In this document: piece by piece, positions 39,861-51,817 of the stretch
Numbering within the stretch: the stretch's first letter is position 1
Layout: the number at the start of each line of letters is the position of its first letter
Assembly (NCBI GenBank): GCA_035048485.1
Contig: CM068592.1
Span: 40,828,045 to 40,892,044 of the forward strand
Source: Pteria penguin
Lineage: Eukaryota; Mollusca; Bivalvia; Pterioida; Pteriidae
Reading direction: 5' to 3'
DNA length: 64,000 nt
Program-made: the position numbers and the translations under genes
The notes under the pieces: generated by a model
What the model was told of the DNA's origin: nothing
Database searches by the model: none
The model's input: the letters and a program-made list of their open reading frames with translations, nothing else

Positions 39861-41200
39861 TAGTTCCGAATATTTTCCAGTTCCGAATAATTTAAAAAGT
39901 GTAGCCCACCAGTTCTTTACAGACAGAGCGTATCATACAGAACTTTTTATTTCATAAAGACAATTCATAAAAGTATTAAAAAATATAAGAATTTTCTTTG
40001 AAAGTGAAAAAGGGTCTCAAGATACAGCACTTTGAATCTAGTTGGTATCGGCGAAATTGTTCATTCCGCCATTTTGTTACTCGAAATTGATTCGTTTTTT
40101 GATTTCGTATTAGACTAATATAAATGGCAAATAATTCTATGCCTTATCGTTATAAAGACTAAGTTTCTGATTATATATTCCACCCTTTTTATTACAATTT
40201 AGTGGCACAACAGTCCAATACCATGCGTCTGAATGTTTGTTGACATTTTCCTAGTTCCGAACAGCTGAAATTCGTGTGATTGGAACATGCATTTTTTCGC
40301 GGAATTTGAACCTTATTGTCATAAGGTCATCTAACAAATAAACACTAGATCTATCAGTTTTACAAACCATCGTAGTCACAAATACGGCATATTACTAACT
40401 TATTTTCCGATATAAACAAACAACATATCATGACAAACTAGAGCTAAATTCGTCTGCTGTGACATAATGACGCTATGCGCAAGGCAGGTGCGTGCGGCCA
40501 TGTTTAATGAGGCTCCATACGGGGAGAACAATGTAATAACAAAAGAACGGATGAATTTGCATGCTGAGCACATGTGTTATACAGATTTAACGGACAATAC
40601 AGAGGCGGATACAGAAAAGTCAATGGCGGTTGGGAAGGGGGTGCACAATTGAAACCCAAGGCTTCATTGAGACACGAAGCTGCTGCTGGTACGGGTTCGG
40701 GGGACCTCCCCTGGAAACTTCGGTAAAAAAAAAAAAACAAAACAAAACAAAACAAAAAAAAAAAAAAAACCCACAAAAACAAAACAAAAGTGTCAAGACA
40801 GCTTCGCGTGAAGCTTCCATTTCTGAGTCTATTTTACCTCTTGTAATTAATGTGATAATAAAGCATTATCTAGTGTTGTGCATGGGAGGCAAGTTAAGAC
40901 CAGGCGAATGCAAGAGTTGGGTATTCTATGCGGCAGATGCAAAATACCTGAGGGGAAAGACGACAGATTTACAATAGCGTTACACAAAGTCCAAGTTGTT
41001 CCTGCGTTCACTGAGTATTTCAACTTTGAAAGACAACGGGAACATACTCCAAGTTACTTAAGTTTCGCGGCCGCAAACTATTCTGAGTAAATCAAATTAG
41101 AGACTCCAACTTTGTATAGAACAGATTAACATTACATCATTATTATAATAATATTTAAGGTCATATGTAAGGTTTATATACATTCCCCTAGATCATCTTT
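39861..41200. other. Intergenic, a-rich tract, no supported gene
   Basis: Copies of 'cctagttccgaa' occur near 39860 and 40248. The region 40624-40725 resembles a short interspersed element ending in an a-rich run (40725-40790). Small open frames at 40630-41090 lack any recognisable domain. Confidence 0.5.
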
Positions 41201-41207
41201 ATGTATG

Positions 41208-41212
<5 letters not shown>

Positions 41213-41290
<78 letters not shown>
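41213..41290. repeat. (AT)n microsatellite, ~39 units
   Basis: Uninterrupted ta dinucleotides flanked by gtatgtatgt on the left and gtatgtat on the right. Confidence 0.98.
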
Positions 41291-41298
<8 letters not shown>

Positions 41299-43389
41299 AT
41301 TTTCTTCGTCAGGACACGGAGTGGACAGAAAGTTGTCACTAATCAACGTTGTATAGAAATAAAACTAATTACAATCTTCCACCCCCTTTCCTTTGAGCAG
41401 CACAGGATTCGCGAGCGCAGTTTTCTTTCCTCTCTCCCATCTCAAACTCTACTTTCCTCCAATCTAGTATGCGTTTCTTCTCCATGTTCTCACGCCCTTA
41501 CCCTCAACCTCCCTCTTATTTACCGGTATAGGTGGATCTAGACATTTTAAATTGGAAAGGGGGCAGAGTTTGACATTTTTCAGCCACACCAATTCAACTT
41601 TATTTTTGAAACATCAATTTATGATTCTATATCCCCAGGCTGCGTTACGAAAGGTAAAATTTACAAATGTTAAAGTCTGACCCCGCCCACCATAATCACA
41701 TGATTCCTCTGAAGTTTGGATAGCCCTGAAATGAATTTACAGTTCAGGTTTGTTTAATATTGTTTAAAAATTTTGTTCCACTTTTTAAACCAACCATGAG
41801 TTTGCCCCTAAAATACATGCTAAAGGGGGAAAAGCGTTGGTACACAAGATTTGTTTATGCATGAAAAGACAATGGGGCATACAGGATAAAAGGAAAGAAA
41901 CAAAGGCGGGTGCTGTATTGAGAAGAGAGAGGATAAGGAGACTGGCAAATTTAGAGGAAGGAAATTGAAACTCTGCACTTCTTTCATGAGAAAAGGGAGA
42001 CGGGAATACCAGCAAGCAGAAAGAAATTAAGGAAAGAGCGCAATACAGGGAAATTACGAGCTCTTTGAAAATAAAAGATTGGGAAAACGACTGTACTACC
42101 CAAGTGCCTACGGCTAAGATGGTAGTACTGTACAGTAGTGAATAAGTAGAAAGGAATTGTATAAATGTTGGTGATATGAATAGCGGCCCCAATTCATTTC
42201 TTGAGAAGAGTATAGATCTAGCTATACTGACTTGTATATATAATATACATGTATAAAAAATATCTACAGTGGTTCTGATTCTTCAAGATACAAGAGAAAT
42301 GTTAGAAGGCAACTGTGTAAGTTCCGAAAAATATGTTTCCAAAAAAAAAAAGACAGAAAACCTTGCACGTTTCCAAAAGGATGTAAAGACAGGGTGAGAG
42401 GGGGGGGGGGGGGGGTTTAGAGGCGAGAGGGGAGAAAAGGGCGTGAAAGGAGGGAGCGGGAGGGGGAGATGAAGAAAAATATAAAGTAGGGGGGTCTTGC
42501 ACTTAAAAGCCGACAAAAATATCGTACCGGATACGACGGGAGGGGGAGGTAAGGAGGGATGGGAGAGTGGCACCCTCCTGTCCACCCCCTCATACATGTA
42601 TATGCTCAGTGGCGGATCCAGAGTCTCCTTTGCCTGGGGTCGAGTGTATTTTGATGAATTTTCCCCAAAATATAGGCTTTTTTTAATATAAAATTTTGGG
42701 CCACTGCCAATGGTGGTGGTGGGGCCTCCGCATCCCTGAATTTGACACTGATTCTACCCTTTATTGGACAAATACACCCTATTCATTATTACATTAACAG
42801 CATGACTCAAAATCAAACTTGTGGAAAAGCACTCAAATATCAATGCAATACTAACTGCCCTCGCGTATATTTGTAGGTACCGTTAATTAATTAAGTTGCC
42901 CCAATTAACATAAAGGTGGTACACGATATTAACAAATACGGATCATCGGGCCAAGCAGCTGACTTATACCCAGTAAGCTAATTATGTAATACAGCACGAA
43001 CAACAGTTTAAACTTTAAGGAATGTCACATTTTGACTTTTACCAGGGGAATCTGATGATACAGGTAACAACCTGCTTTACACCTTTACAAAATTTGACCA
43101 CAATTGACTAATGTCTAGGAGTATTATAAGCTACAACTCTACAGAAACATGAAAGACAACCATATGAATAATTTAATTTTAATAGCTCTATGCTAAGCAG
43201 GCAATAATTCATAAAAACCCCAACGATGAGATATACGCATATCACCGCATGCTCTCTTATACCGCCATTTTGTTTTGTAATCTCGGGAAATCCGCTAGAG
43301 GGCGCAGAACTAGAAAGTGGTCAATTCAGGGGCGGATACAGAAGTTTAGGTTAGGGGGCGTGATTTTATTTAACAAAACGCGAGGGACC
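41291..43389. other. Intergenic, purine-rich, no supported gene
   Basis: Plus-strand purine-rich stretches (41830-42080, 42330-42580, with a g-run at about 42402-42416) give long open frames on the minus strand that are compositional. Copies of 'gtggcggatccag' type repeat heads are at about 42609 and 43327. The candidate empty site for the 275-bp hairpin is 42082-42110. Confidence 0.5.
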
Positions 43390-44535
43390 AAGCCCTTTTG
43401 TGAGACCCCAAGGGGTCTGGACTGCACCAAAATTGCACATGCACAACTATACGACCTACCCAACAAGATGAGGCCATAATTAGGTCTGTGGGATATATAC
43501 CCTCAGAGAAGAGGGAACAAGATTTTGGTACCAGACCCCACAAGGGGTCCGGACTGGACCAAAATTGCACATGCACAACTACACCACCTATCCAACAAGA
43601 TGAGGCCATAATTAGGTCTTTGGGACATATACCTTCCGAAAAGAAGAGGGAACAAAATTTGGGGACCACACTCCTTTGTGGGGCTACAAGGGATCCGGAC
43701 AGGACCAAAATTGCACATGGACAACAAGACCCCCTACCCAGCAAGATGGGACCATAATTGGGTATCTGGGACATTTACCATTAGAGAAGAAGAGGGAACA
43801 AAATTTGGGGACCACACTCTTTGTCGGCCCCAAGGGGTCTGGACTGGACCAAAATTGTACATGCACAAATACACCCCCTACCCAACAAGATGAGACCATC
43901 ATTAGGTCTCTGGGAAATATACCTTCCAAGGTATATTTCCCAGAGTGGGAAGGTGGGCCATTAAACCGGTTAACCACACCATTTGATTGACCTTTGTCTT
44001 CTCAAATGACCGTCCTAAGTCGGTATTGTAACTGGACTATAATCAAATATTTTTGTGATGTTTTATATGTTTCTTCATATTACACTAATATATATATTGT
44101 ATGTTTCCGTGGTGATTTCTGTCATACAGCTCAGCCAGTAACTTTTCTTTTTCCAAAAAGAAGAGGGAACAAAATTTGGGGACCACGCCTCTTCATGGGG
44201 CCCCAAGGGGTCACAATTGGACCAAAATTACACATGCATAACTAGAACCCCTACCCAACAAGATGAAACCATAATTAGATCTCTGGGACATATACTATCA
44301 GAGAAGAAGAGGGAACAAAATTTTTGGACCATGCCCTTTGTTGGGCCAAAACTGGACCACAATTGCACGTGCACAACAAGACCACCTACCCAACAACCAC
44401 AGGCACTTGAATCAATAGATAAATCCCCAATCGATTGATTTCACACGATAATCAATACTGTTGGTATGTTACTTCAGTCTATCTATTGATTCAAGTGCCT
44501 GTACGGACGACAGGCTATTGCATGAGCTAAAATGG
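43390..44535. mobile_element. Tandem-module element, six or more ~140-bp modules
   Basis: The core 'ggaccaaaattgcacatgc' recurs near 43431, 43563, 43708, 43853, 44226 and 44361 (132-145 spacing, one larger gap with unique sequence at about 43990-44150). Modules also carry 'agaagagggaacaaaatttg' and 'ctacccaacaagatga'. It ends gtacggacgacaggctattgcatgagct, the same end as 27240, and is interrupted at 44400-44501. Confidence 0.8.
44400..44501. mobile_element. 102-bp MITE nested in the tandem-module element
   Basis: The inverted ends caggcacttgaatcaataga (44400-44419) and their exact complement (44482-44501) lie just before the host element's terminal gacgacaggct. Confidence 0.75.
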
Positions 44536-44941
44536 ACTACATAAAAGAACATCATGGGTACACAATTAATTCGGGTTGATATCACATATAGGTTTTATTT
44601 GAATATATTTCACATTACTATTAGTGTCGGATAAAAAACACAATTACATCTATACTGTATAGATATAACGTAGACGTAAACGTACGCCATAGAACTTGTA
44701 TTACTTTACTGCAGTACAGTACTGTGCATAAATTATATTACCTTCTTCCTGAAGCAAAGAAAATCGTCTAATCCGACTCTGTAGTACTTTTCTTGGTCTA
44801 CTGTTTGGTTTTGTTGACATTGCAAATTTGAGACGTGGAATGAAAGTACTGGATCCGATAACAGACTGAAGACTGAAATATTCTCGGGTTAGAAAAATCC
44901 GGAGAAGTCGCGTAAACGTAATCTCTCTCTCCCTCTCCATT

Positions 44942-45036
44942 GGCGGATCTAGAGGGGGTCCCTTTCCTCGCCAAATACTGCAAAACATTGGTCTTGGGAC
45001 TCTTCAACCCCCCTTTCAAAAATTTCTAGATCCGCC
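44942..45036. mobile_element. ~95-bp palindromic MITE-like element (ggcggatctaga ends)
   Basis: ggcggatctaga at 44942 is mirrored by tctagatccgcc ending at 45036, with inner gggggt/accccc pairing. Similar 'ggcggatc(c/t)ag' heads occur elsewhere in the window. Confidence 0.6.
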
Positions 45037-45949
45037 TGTGCTCCCTCCTTTTTCTCTTCAATTTATTTTTCTTACTTCAGTTTTAGGGGAGGGACGCACT
45101 CCCTCCTCTAAATCCACAAATGCAATTTAATCGCGGTTTTCTACCCATACACCGAAACTCAATTTTGGCTTCAACCTGAACGGAAGTTGCATGTATTTCT
45201 GTCAAATTTCGGTCATGCGCGAAATTTTAGTTTCCGAAATAGTTAGAGTTCGTATGAAGAACGTATCTAAAGATAGATACTTGTATGTTTCGAGTCTTTG
45301 TGTTCATACTACTTTGAGCACTGTTCGAGACTATGCTAATGTGACAAGAGATACAAATACAATATTTACTCAACCTCACTTATTAAAATCATGAATTATT
45401 AGAACAAGTACCAATAAGAGTATAACACTGTTGAAACGCCATTTTTATAAGAATTTATTATTTAATACAGCTTTTATATTTGATGTTAAGGTTTTCGTTA
45501 CTGTCTTTACCTCTAAAACATTTACATGTACTAAACATATAGATATCTTACTGAGACTGCTTTAAGGGCAGTGAATCATATAATTGTAACTACAATGATC
45601 ATGTAACGAGAACACCTTTCGAGATGACAGCTTTTACATGTCATGTGAATGTTTCTTTTTTGTTTTTGTTGTTAGTGCCATAGTCATGTAACACCAGTTA
45701 CTTTCGTATTTTAATGTCTTAATCCAAAAATATTTAATCATCGAGGAATCCTGTCTGGATTGAGGTCAAACACATTTCTTAATTACACATTATGCTCATT
45801 ATCGGTCCCTTAATACTCATTTACCAAGCTTATTCTAATTGATGCAAACCGACCCAAATTATCAACAATTTTTAAGCTCTGCCTTCGTCAGTGTTTGAAA
45901 ACATAAAAACTTTTAATTTGTTTGAACATTAGGAATTGATGCTTAAAAG
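45037..45949. other. Intergenic, nothing recognised
   Basis: AT-rich. The 67-codon open frame at 45191 has no recognisable features. Confidence 0.5.
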
Positions 45950-47880
45950 CTTGCCTTGTACTATCATTGTGTAAAATTTCTTCAATATCTGAAAACCCAT
46001 AATCTATTTAACCTACTTATTTGATTTAATGACCCAAAACATAAGCCCATGCAAGCTCTCATAATGTACTATCACTGTGTAAAGTTTCTTCAATATTGGT
46101 AATACCTAACTAGAGTTATCATCTGGAAACCCAATATCTATTTTCAGTAGCAGTGACCTACTTATTTGACCTATTGACCCCAAATACAATCCCATGTAAG
46201 CTCTCGTCATGTACTATCACTGTGTAAAGTTTCTTCAATATTGGACTTTACTAACTGAAGTTATCATCTGGAAAACAAGAGGCCCAAAAGGGCCTATATC
46301 GCTCACCTGAGTACCTTGACCTTTGAGCAGTATCAATAGAAGGGAACAAACTACACTGCAATTATTTCGTCATCACAAATGTCAACTATATCATCAGCCA
46401 AGCAGAACAAAAATAAAATCAATTCTTTACATTTACTTCTATCGGGTAGATGATTTTGATAATCTAGTTTGTCTCAGTAAGCTTCAGACCTGAAGAAGTT
46501 TGTAAAATGACGGAACCGTTTCATGACCTAGGTGGTGCCACCTGTTGAGAAATCTGGATAAAAACAATAAATTTACTAAAGGGTTATAAATATTTCATTC
46601 TTACCAAGCTTCATCTTAATCCTTCACACCTTCACAAAGAAAGAAATGATTAAAAGAAGCCATAGTAAGGCATCAATGTCGACTAAAGGAAAAAAAATAC
46701 CTCTTTTCAGCATTGAAAAACCCCAAAAAATGTCAAAAATTTGATTTCGAAACAGAACCAAAAATAACAACACTTCTTAACACATCCCTTTAGATCATTC
46801 CTATGCATTCGGTTTGTCTCTGTATGCACCCAGTCTGAAGAAGAAGTTTGTCAAAGGAAGGTACCCCCTCTATGACCTACTTTTGCCTGTGGTGGCGCCA
46901 CCTGTGAATAGATCCGTATGAAAAACAAAACATATGTAAGGGACCAAGAGTACTTGCATCCTACTCAATTTCATCATAATCCTTCATGTGGTTCTGTAGA
47001 ATAAGTTGAATATGTGAAAAAATTGTCCCTCCCCCCTTTTTCTTGGAAGTCTTAAAAAATTCGTAAAAAATCCAAAAATCGAGATATTGACAAAATTTCT
47101 TCACAGTAGTATTTCTTACTATAAAAATGATTAATAGAAGCCATAGTAAGGCATCAATGTCGACTAAAGGAAAAAATACCTCTTTTCAGCATTAAAATAA
47201 CAAAGTCCAAAAAAAAAAACGTCAAAAATTTGATTTCGAAACGGAACCAAAAATAACAACACTTCTTCACACATCCCTCTAGATCATTCCTATGCATTCG
47301 GTTTGTCTCTGTATGCACCCGGTCTGAAGAAAAAGATTGTCAAAGGAGGGTACCCTCTGTGACCTACTTTTGCCTGTGGTGGCGCCACCTGTTGATAGAT
47401 CCGGACGAAAAATAACAACACTTGTAGGGGGCCATTAGTACTTCATGCATACCAAGTTTCATCAAATTCTGTTCAGTGGTTCTGGAGAAGAAGTCGAAAA
47501 TTTGAAAAGTTAACGACGGACGACAGACGACGGACAAATCGCTAAGACTATAGCTCACTGGAGCCTTTGGCTCAGGTGAGCTAAAAACCATAAACTATTA
47601 TTGGTAATAGTGACCTACTTATATGACCTATTGACCCCAAACACAATCCATGCATGCAAGCTCTTGCCATATACTATGACTGTAAAGTTTCCTAAATATT
47701 GGTCATTCCTAACTCAAGTTATCATCTGGAAACCCAAAATTTATTTTAAGTAACAGTGGCCTACTTATTTGACCTATTGACCCCAAACAAAATTTCATGC
47801 AAGCTCTTGTCAAGTTTATCACTATGTAAAGTTTCTTCAATATTGGGCATTTCTTACTAAAATTATCTGGAAACCATGAT
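45950..47880. repeat. ~110-150-bp diverged modules flanking an inserted element
   Basis: 'actatcactgtgtaaagttt' + cttcaatatt, followed by 'gttatcatctggaaa' and 'gacctacttatttgacctat', recurs at about 45961, 46070, 46214, 47668 and 47818. The series is split by the element at 46275-47583. Confidence 0.75.
46275..47583. mobile_element. Hairpin-ended ctcacctgag-family element (opposite orientation to 5027-7577)
   Basis: Begins acaagaggcccaaaagggcc + tatatcgctcacctgag and ends agctcactggagcctttggc + tcaggtgagct, a strong hairpin. Two internal modules (about 46640-46930 and 47100-47410) repeat 'caaaggagggtacc', 'tgaagaagaagtttgtc' and 'cctatgcattcggtttgtct'. Confidence 0.8.
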
Positions 47881-47884
47881 CCCG

Positions 47885-50264
47885 ACAGATAGACAGATGG
47901 ATAGAGAGACAGACAAACGGACAGATAGACAACGACAAACACTGTAGTCCCTTCCGGTTTCACCGGCGGCGGTCACCGACAGGGGATTTATAACAGGTTT
48001 GATAAAAAAGTGTTTCTTTAAACTGATCTCCCGCATAAAAAAATTAAAAACGACATCCATTCTCAATTTTACATTAAAATGTTACATATAATTCGTAATG
48101 TTAACCTCACCAGCAGTTCATAGTCAACTGGCGATTGACCTCTTGAGTTGCGTTACAGATTCCAAAGAGCACACACATGCTCCCTATCAATGTGATTACA
48201 ACCGATTTCCTTTTTAAATACTGCTTACAGTTGGAAACAAGTACCTTCTTTTTACATGTTATATTGGGCCCTAATTCAGTGATGGGCCCTCCTGTCATTC
48301 AAAATAAAAAAAAATCAGAATATTTTTACCTCAAATTTTTCCTTGATGTTTCATTCAAGAAAGTGACTAAACTTTAAATATAGAAACTTGTATGTTTCGC
48401 AAACACAACCACCCACAAACACCAACTACAAAGTTCCTGGTTTCACTCCCTGACAGGGAGTTCGCTTCTCTTCATTATGGTGGACTTTGTTTTGCTAAAT
48501 TGTTTGTTTCTTTACTTTGGTTCTCGTTTGATCCTGGTTTTGTATCCCCTTAGGTTCAATAATTTTCGATTTAGCAATTTTTGTCATCAATATAGAGATA
48601 TGGTTTTGTCCATATTTGTCCCAAGAGCAATACATATCATTATACATTATACAATTCCGGGGGCATAATAATTACCATAATTTTATGTACATTTGGATCT
48701 GATTATGAAGAATAAAAACGATAAGTCAATTAGGAATTAAGAAGAGATCTCCAGCCGAGCCATAGGACCCTGCCACGCAAACAACCACCCACAAGCACAA
48801 AACACAATATGTTCAATAGACAAAGAAGATGAGACATAAAATAATTGAGACCAGTAAGCACCTGATGCCGACTTAGGACGGCAAAGTACAGCTTAGTTGG
48901 TATCATTATCCAGAATACCAGTGCACTGAACCTTCCCACTTATCCAGGAACCAAGTGGTCTCTATTAACACACGATTGGTGTAGAAGACAAGCCTTTTCA
49001 TTGTCAGACGAAGACACTAACAAGATGTCCAAACACAAAGGCCCGAGTGATAAATGATGAAAAGTTACATTTATATCTAAAACATGTTGGTCTTTCGATG
49101 GAACATCTGTGTTTTGCCACCTAAAATGAGCTTAAGTATCGTCGCTCGAGGAGTCTGACCAACTTTCAGGTAGGACAGAATCATTATAAGGGCCCTGTTT
49201 TCTCTGACGAGGTTTGGACAGTGCATGTCATGGAGTACCATCTGCAAAGTCAGTCTATGTGCAATGGTCAAGAATGTCATTGTATTGAAATGTATAAGGA
49301 CAAAATCCTTTGATGACTTCAGGGTTACTGTTAACAACTTTTTATTTGCGAGAAGTTTATTTGCACGTTTTTTGTTATGTCTCGTGAATTAATATTTATC
49401 GATTTGAAATATAAGTCATTTACAGTATATCCTCCGTATCAAAGCATTTTACAATCTTTACAGGCCTTAAACCTTTGTAATTTTGTTAATATATCCTTGA
49501 TATATACTCCGTCGAAATCTAGAACAAAGAGGGATCAATTGGTTTCTGCCTTCTGATATGGTATAAGGAAAATTGATAACATAAAAGTGTTGATCATTGT
49601 CAACATATGTCATGTCTGCACAATCAGAAATAACGATTGGTCACACACATAGTGCCAGCACAAATCATGACTTATCTTTTGCCAGCACAACCTGGAAAGT
49701 TATTGGTACTACACACACATCGTGCCAGCACAAACATTCTTGACTCATGTTGTGTCAGCACAATCAGAACAAACATTGATCACGCAAATAGTGTAATAAT
49801 AATTGCCATGTGAGGAAAAAAATGTTGATGACACACATTGTGCCAGCAATTGACGTCCTGCCAGAACAAGTATCTATGACATGCATTGTTTACAACCTAA
49901 ATAACTAGTGTTAGCACAAGCATTGGTATCATTATATGTACTCATGGAAGCAAAGTCAATGTTGCTGGCAAAAGATTTGTATTTCATAGTATTAACTTCA
50001 TTAAAAACAGAAATAACACTAGTCAAATTTATTGTATAAGGGATATCCTGGAATGAACACTGACAAAGCTTTTCCAGCGTGTACTGTAAGTACTTTAGTA
50101 AATATTTTAAAAGGAGAAATTGTCCAAAAAAACCCATTGCTCATAGAAAGGTAAAAATAGAGACACCATACAATATTACAAACTAATGCACTCATTAAAA
50201 ATGTTTTATGAATAGAAAATAGAGTAATATTTTCCAGATTAATTAATATCCTAATTTATTTTAC
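47885..50264. other. Intergenic, no gene seen
   Basis: (gaca)n-like runs at 47885-47935 end the preceding repeat. At about 49600-49900 the word 'tgccagcaca(a)' recurs irregularly about seven times with 'cacacacat', a decayed repeat. Short minus-strand open frames (48730-49337) lack recognisable domains. Confidence 0.5.
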
Positions 50265-51310
50265 TTTACATGAATATCAGATATAATTTACAGGTAATTT
50301 TAATTAGTGTCAAGGGGTCACGATTAAGTAGTTCTTATGTATTTCGGGAAACACTTTTAATTTTAACAATGAAATAAGAATCTGCATACCAGACACAGAT
50401 GCGATAATTTTTCTCTTAGAATATGTACTTTCACTTTACATGTAAAGTAACCATATTACAGGTAATTTCAATTAATATGGTGTCAATGTGTCTTAATTTC
50501 TCAATAATGATATATTGCACTTTTCATGTAAAGAAGATTTCCTTTACAGGTAATTTTAATTAGTGTGTTGTCAAGGGGTCAGATTTATCGATCATCTTTA
50601 TCTGAATAATGATGTATTTCACCTTACATGTAAACTTGTTTCCGCATTTACAGGTAATTTTAATTACTCTAGTGTCACAGGGGGTCACACTTGATGATCA
50701 TTTTCTTAATTATGATGTATTTCACTTTACATGTAAACTTGTTCCCGCATTTACAGGTAATTTTAATTAGTCTGGTGTCACAGGGGGTCACGCTTGATTA
50801 TCATTTTCTTAATTGTGATGTACATGTATTTCACTTTACATGTAAACTTGTTCCCACATTTACAGGTAATTTTAATTAGTCTGGTGTCACAGGGGGTCAC
50901 AGTTGATGATAATTTTCTTAATTATGATGTATTTCACTTTACATGTAAACTTGTTCCCACATTTACAGGTAATTTTAATTAGTCTGGTGTCACAGGGGGT
51001 CACAGTTGATGATAATTTTCTTAATTATGATGTATTTCACTTTACATGTAAACTTGTTTCCGCATTTACAGGTAATTTTAATTAGTCTGGTGTCACAGGG
51101 GGTCACGCTTGATTATCCTTTTCTTAATTGTATTGTATTGTATTTCACTTTACATGTAAACTTATTTCCTTCTTTACAGGTAATTTTAATTAGTCTGGTG
51201 TCACAGGGGGTCACGCTTGATTATCCTTTTCTTAATTGTATTGTATTTCACTTTACATGTAAACTTATTTCCTTCTTTACAGGTAATTTTAATTAAGTCT
51301 AGTGTCAATA
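50265..51310. repeat. ~105-bp tandem array, ~9 copies
   Basis: Units of 'tttcactttacatgtaaact' + 'tgttcccgcatttacaggta' + 'attttaattagtctggtgtc' + acagggggtcac. Seven copies at 50600-51300 are nearly identical and earlier ones are more diverged. It lies about 370 bases downstream of the CMPK2 stop. Overlapping open frames here reflect the repeat period. Confidence 0.92.
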
Positions 51311-51681
51311 GGTCACAATTACTAATAAAGATTAATCAGATTTACATGCTATACTAATTAAACAGATGGCATAAGATCATATAAAAGCTACCCAAATATT
51401 CCCAATTCCTTTGATGTACAAGCTCTCTTTCATTTTTACATGTAAAGTGAATTAAAGTTACTGTCAAAGGTCAATTTCTATTGTAAACTCTTGCTACTGT
51501 GTTTTATAATTAATTTTGACAGAATTACATGTAATTTTAGATGTAAGGTCAAGTGTAATGCTGAGGTGTAAAAATGTGTGACATATGTAATGGTTTGTAC
51601 TGTAACTATGACACTTTCATCTCTTAGATAAATCTTCCCTTGACATTGGTTGTAAATGTGGAGGTGATAGAGGAGTAGAAT

Positions 51682-51817
51682 TTATAACTTTTTGTCCAGG
51701 TTTATGTCATATTTCCTGAGTGCACTGATAGCTTCCTGTACTACACTCTCCTTTGTTCCACTTGCGTCTATTTCTACAGCGGAGGGATTGTTCATTCTTC
51801 TGTATGCTTCACAAAGC
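51682..51817 (-). CDS. CMPK2: CMPK2 exon 5, C-terminus and stop
   Basis: Encodes LCEAYRRMNNPSAVEIDASG, then TKESVVQEAISALRKYDINL and DKKL, stop taa at 51684-51682. It aligns with human MSYQRMENPGCHVVDASPS. The acceptor is catttcag. Confidence 0.92.

Noticed and set aside
40630..41090. Two overlapping frames with GILCGRCKIPEGKDDR-like text
   Set aside because: Different frames overlap across an a-rich tract; no consistent splice model or family match.
41785..42192. 135-codon minus-strand open frame rich in Leu/Ser/Phe
   Set aside because: It mirrors a purine-rich plus strand, has no recognisable domain, and overlaps the hairpin element's candidate empty site.
50691..51296. Series of overlapping 60-96-codon frames with repeated HVNLFPHLQVILISLVSQGV
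   Set aside because: Each is one turn of the 105-bp DNA repeat; unit-length changes break the frame.
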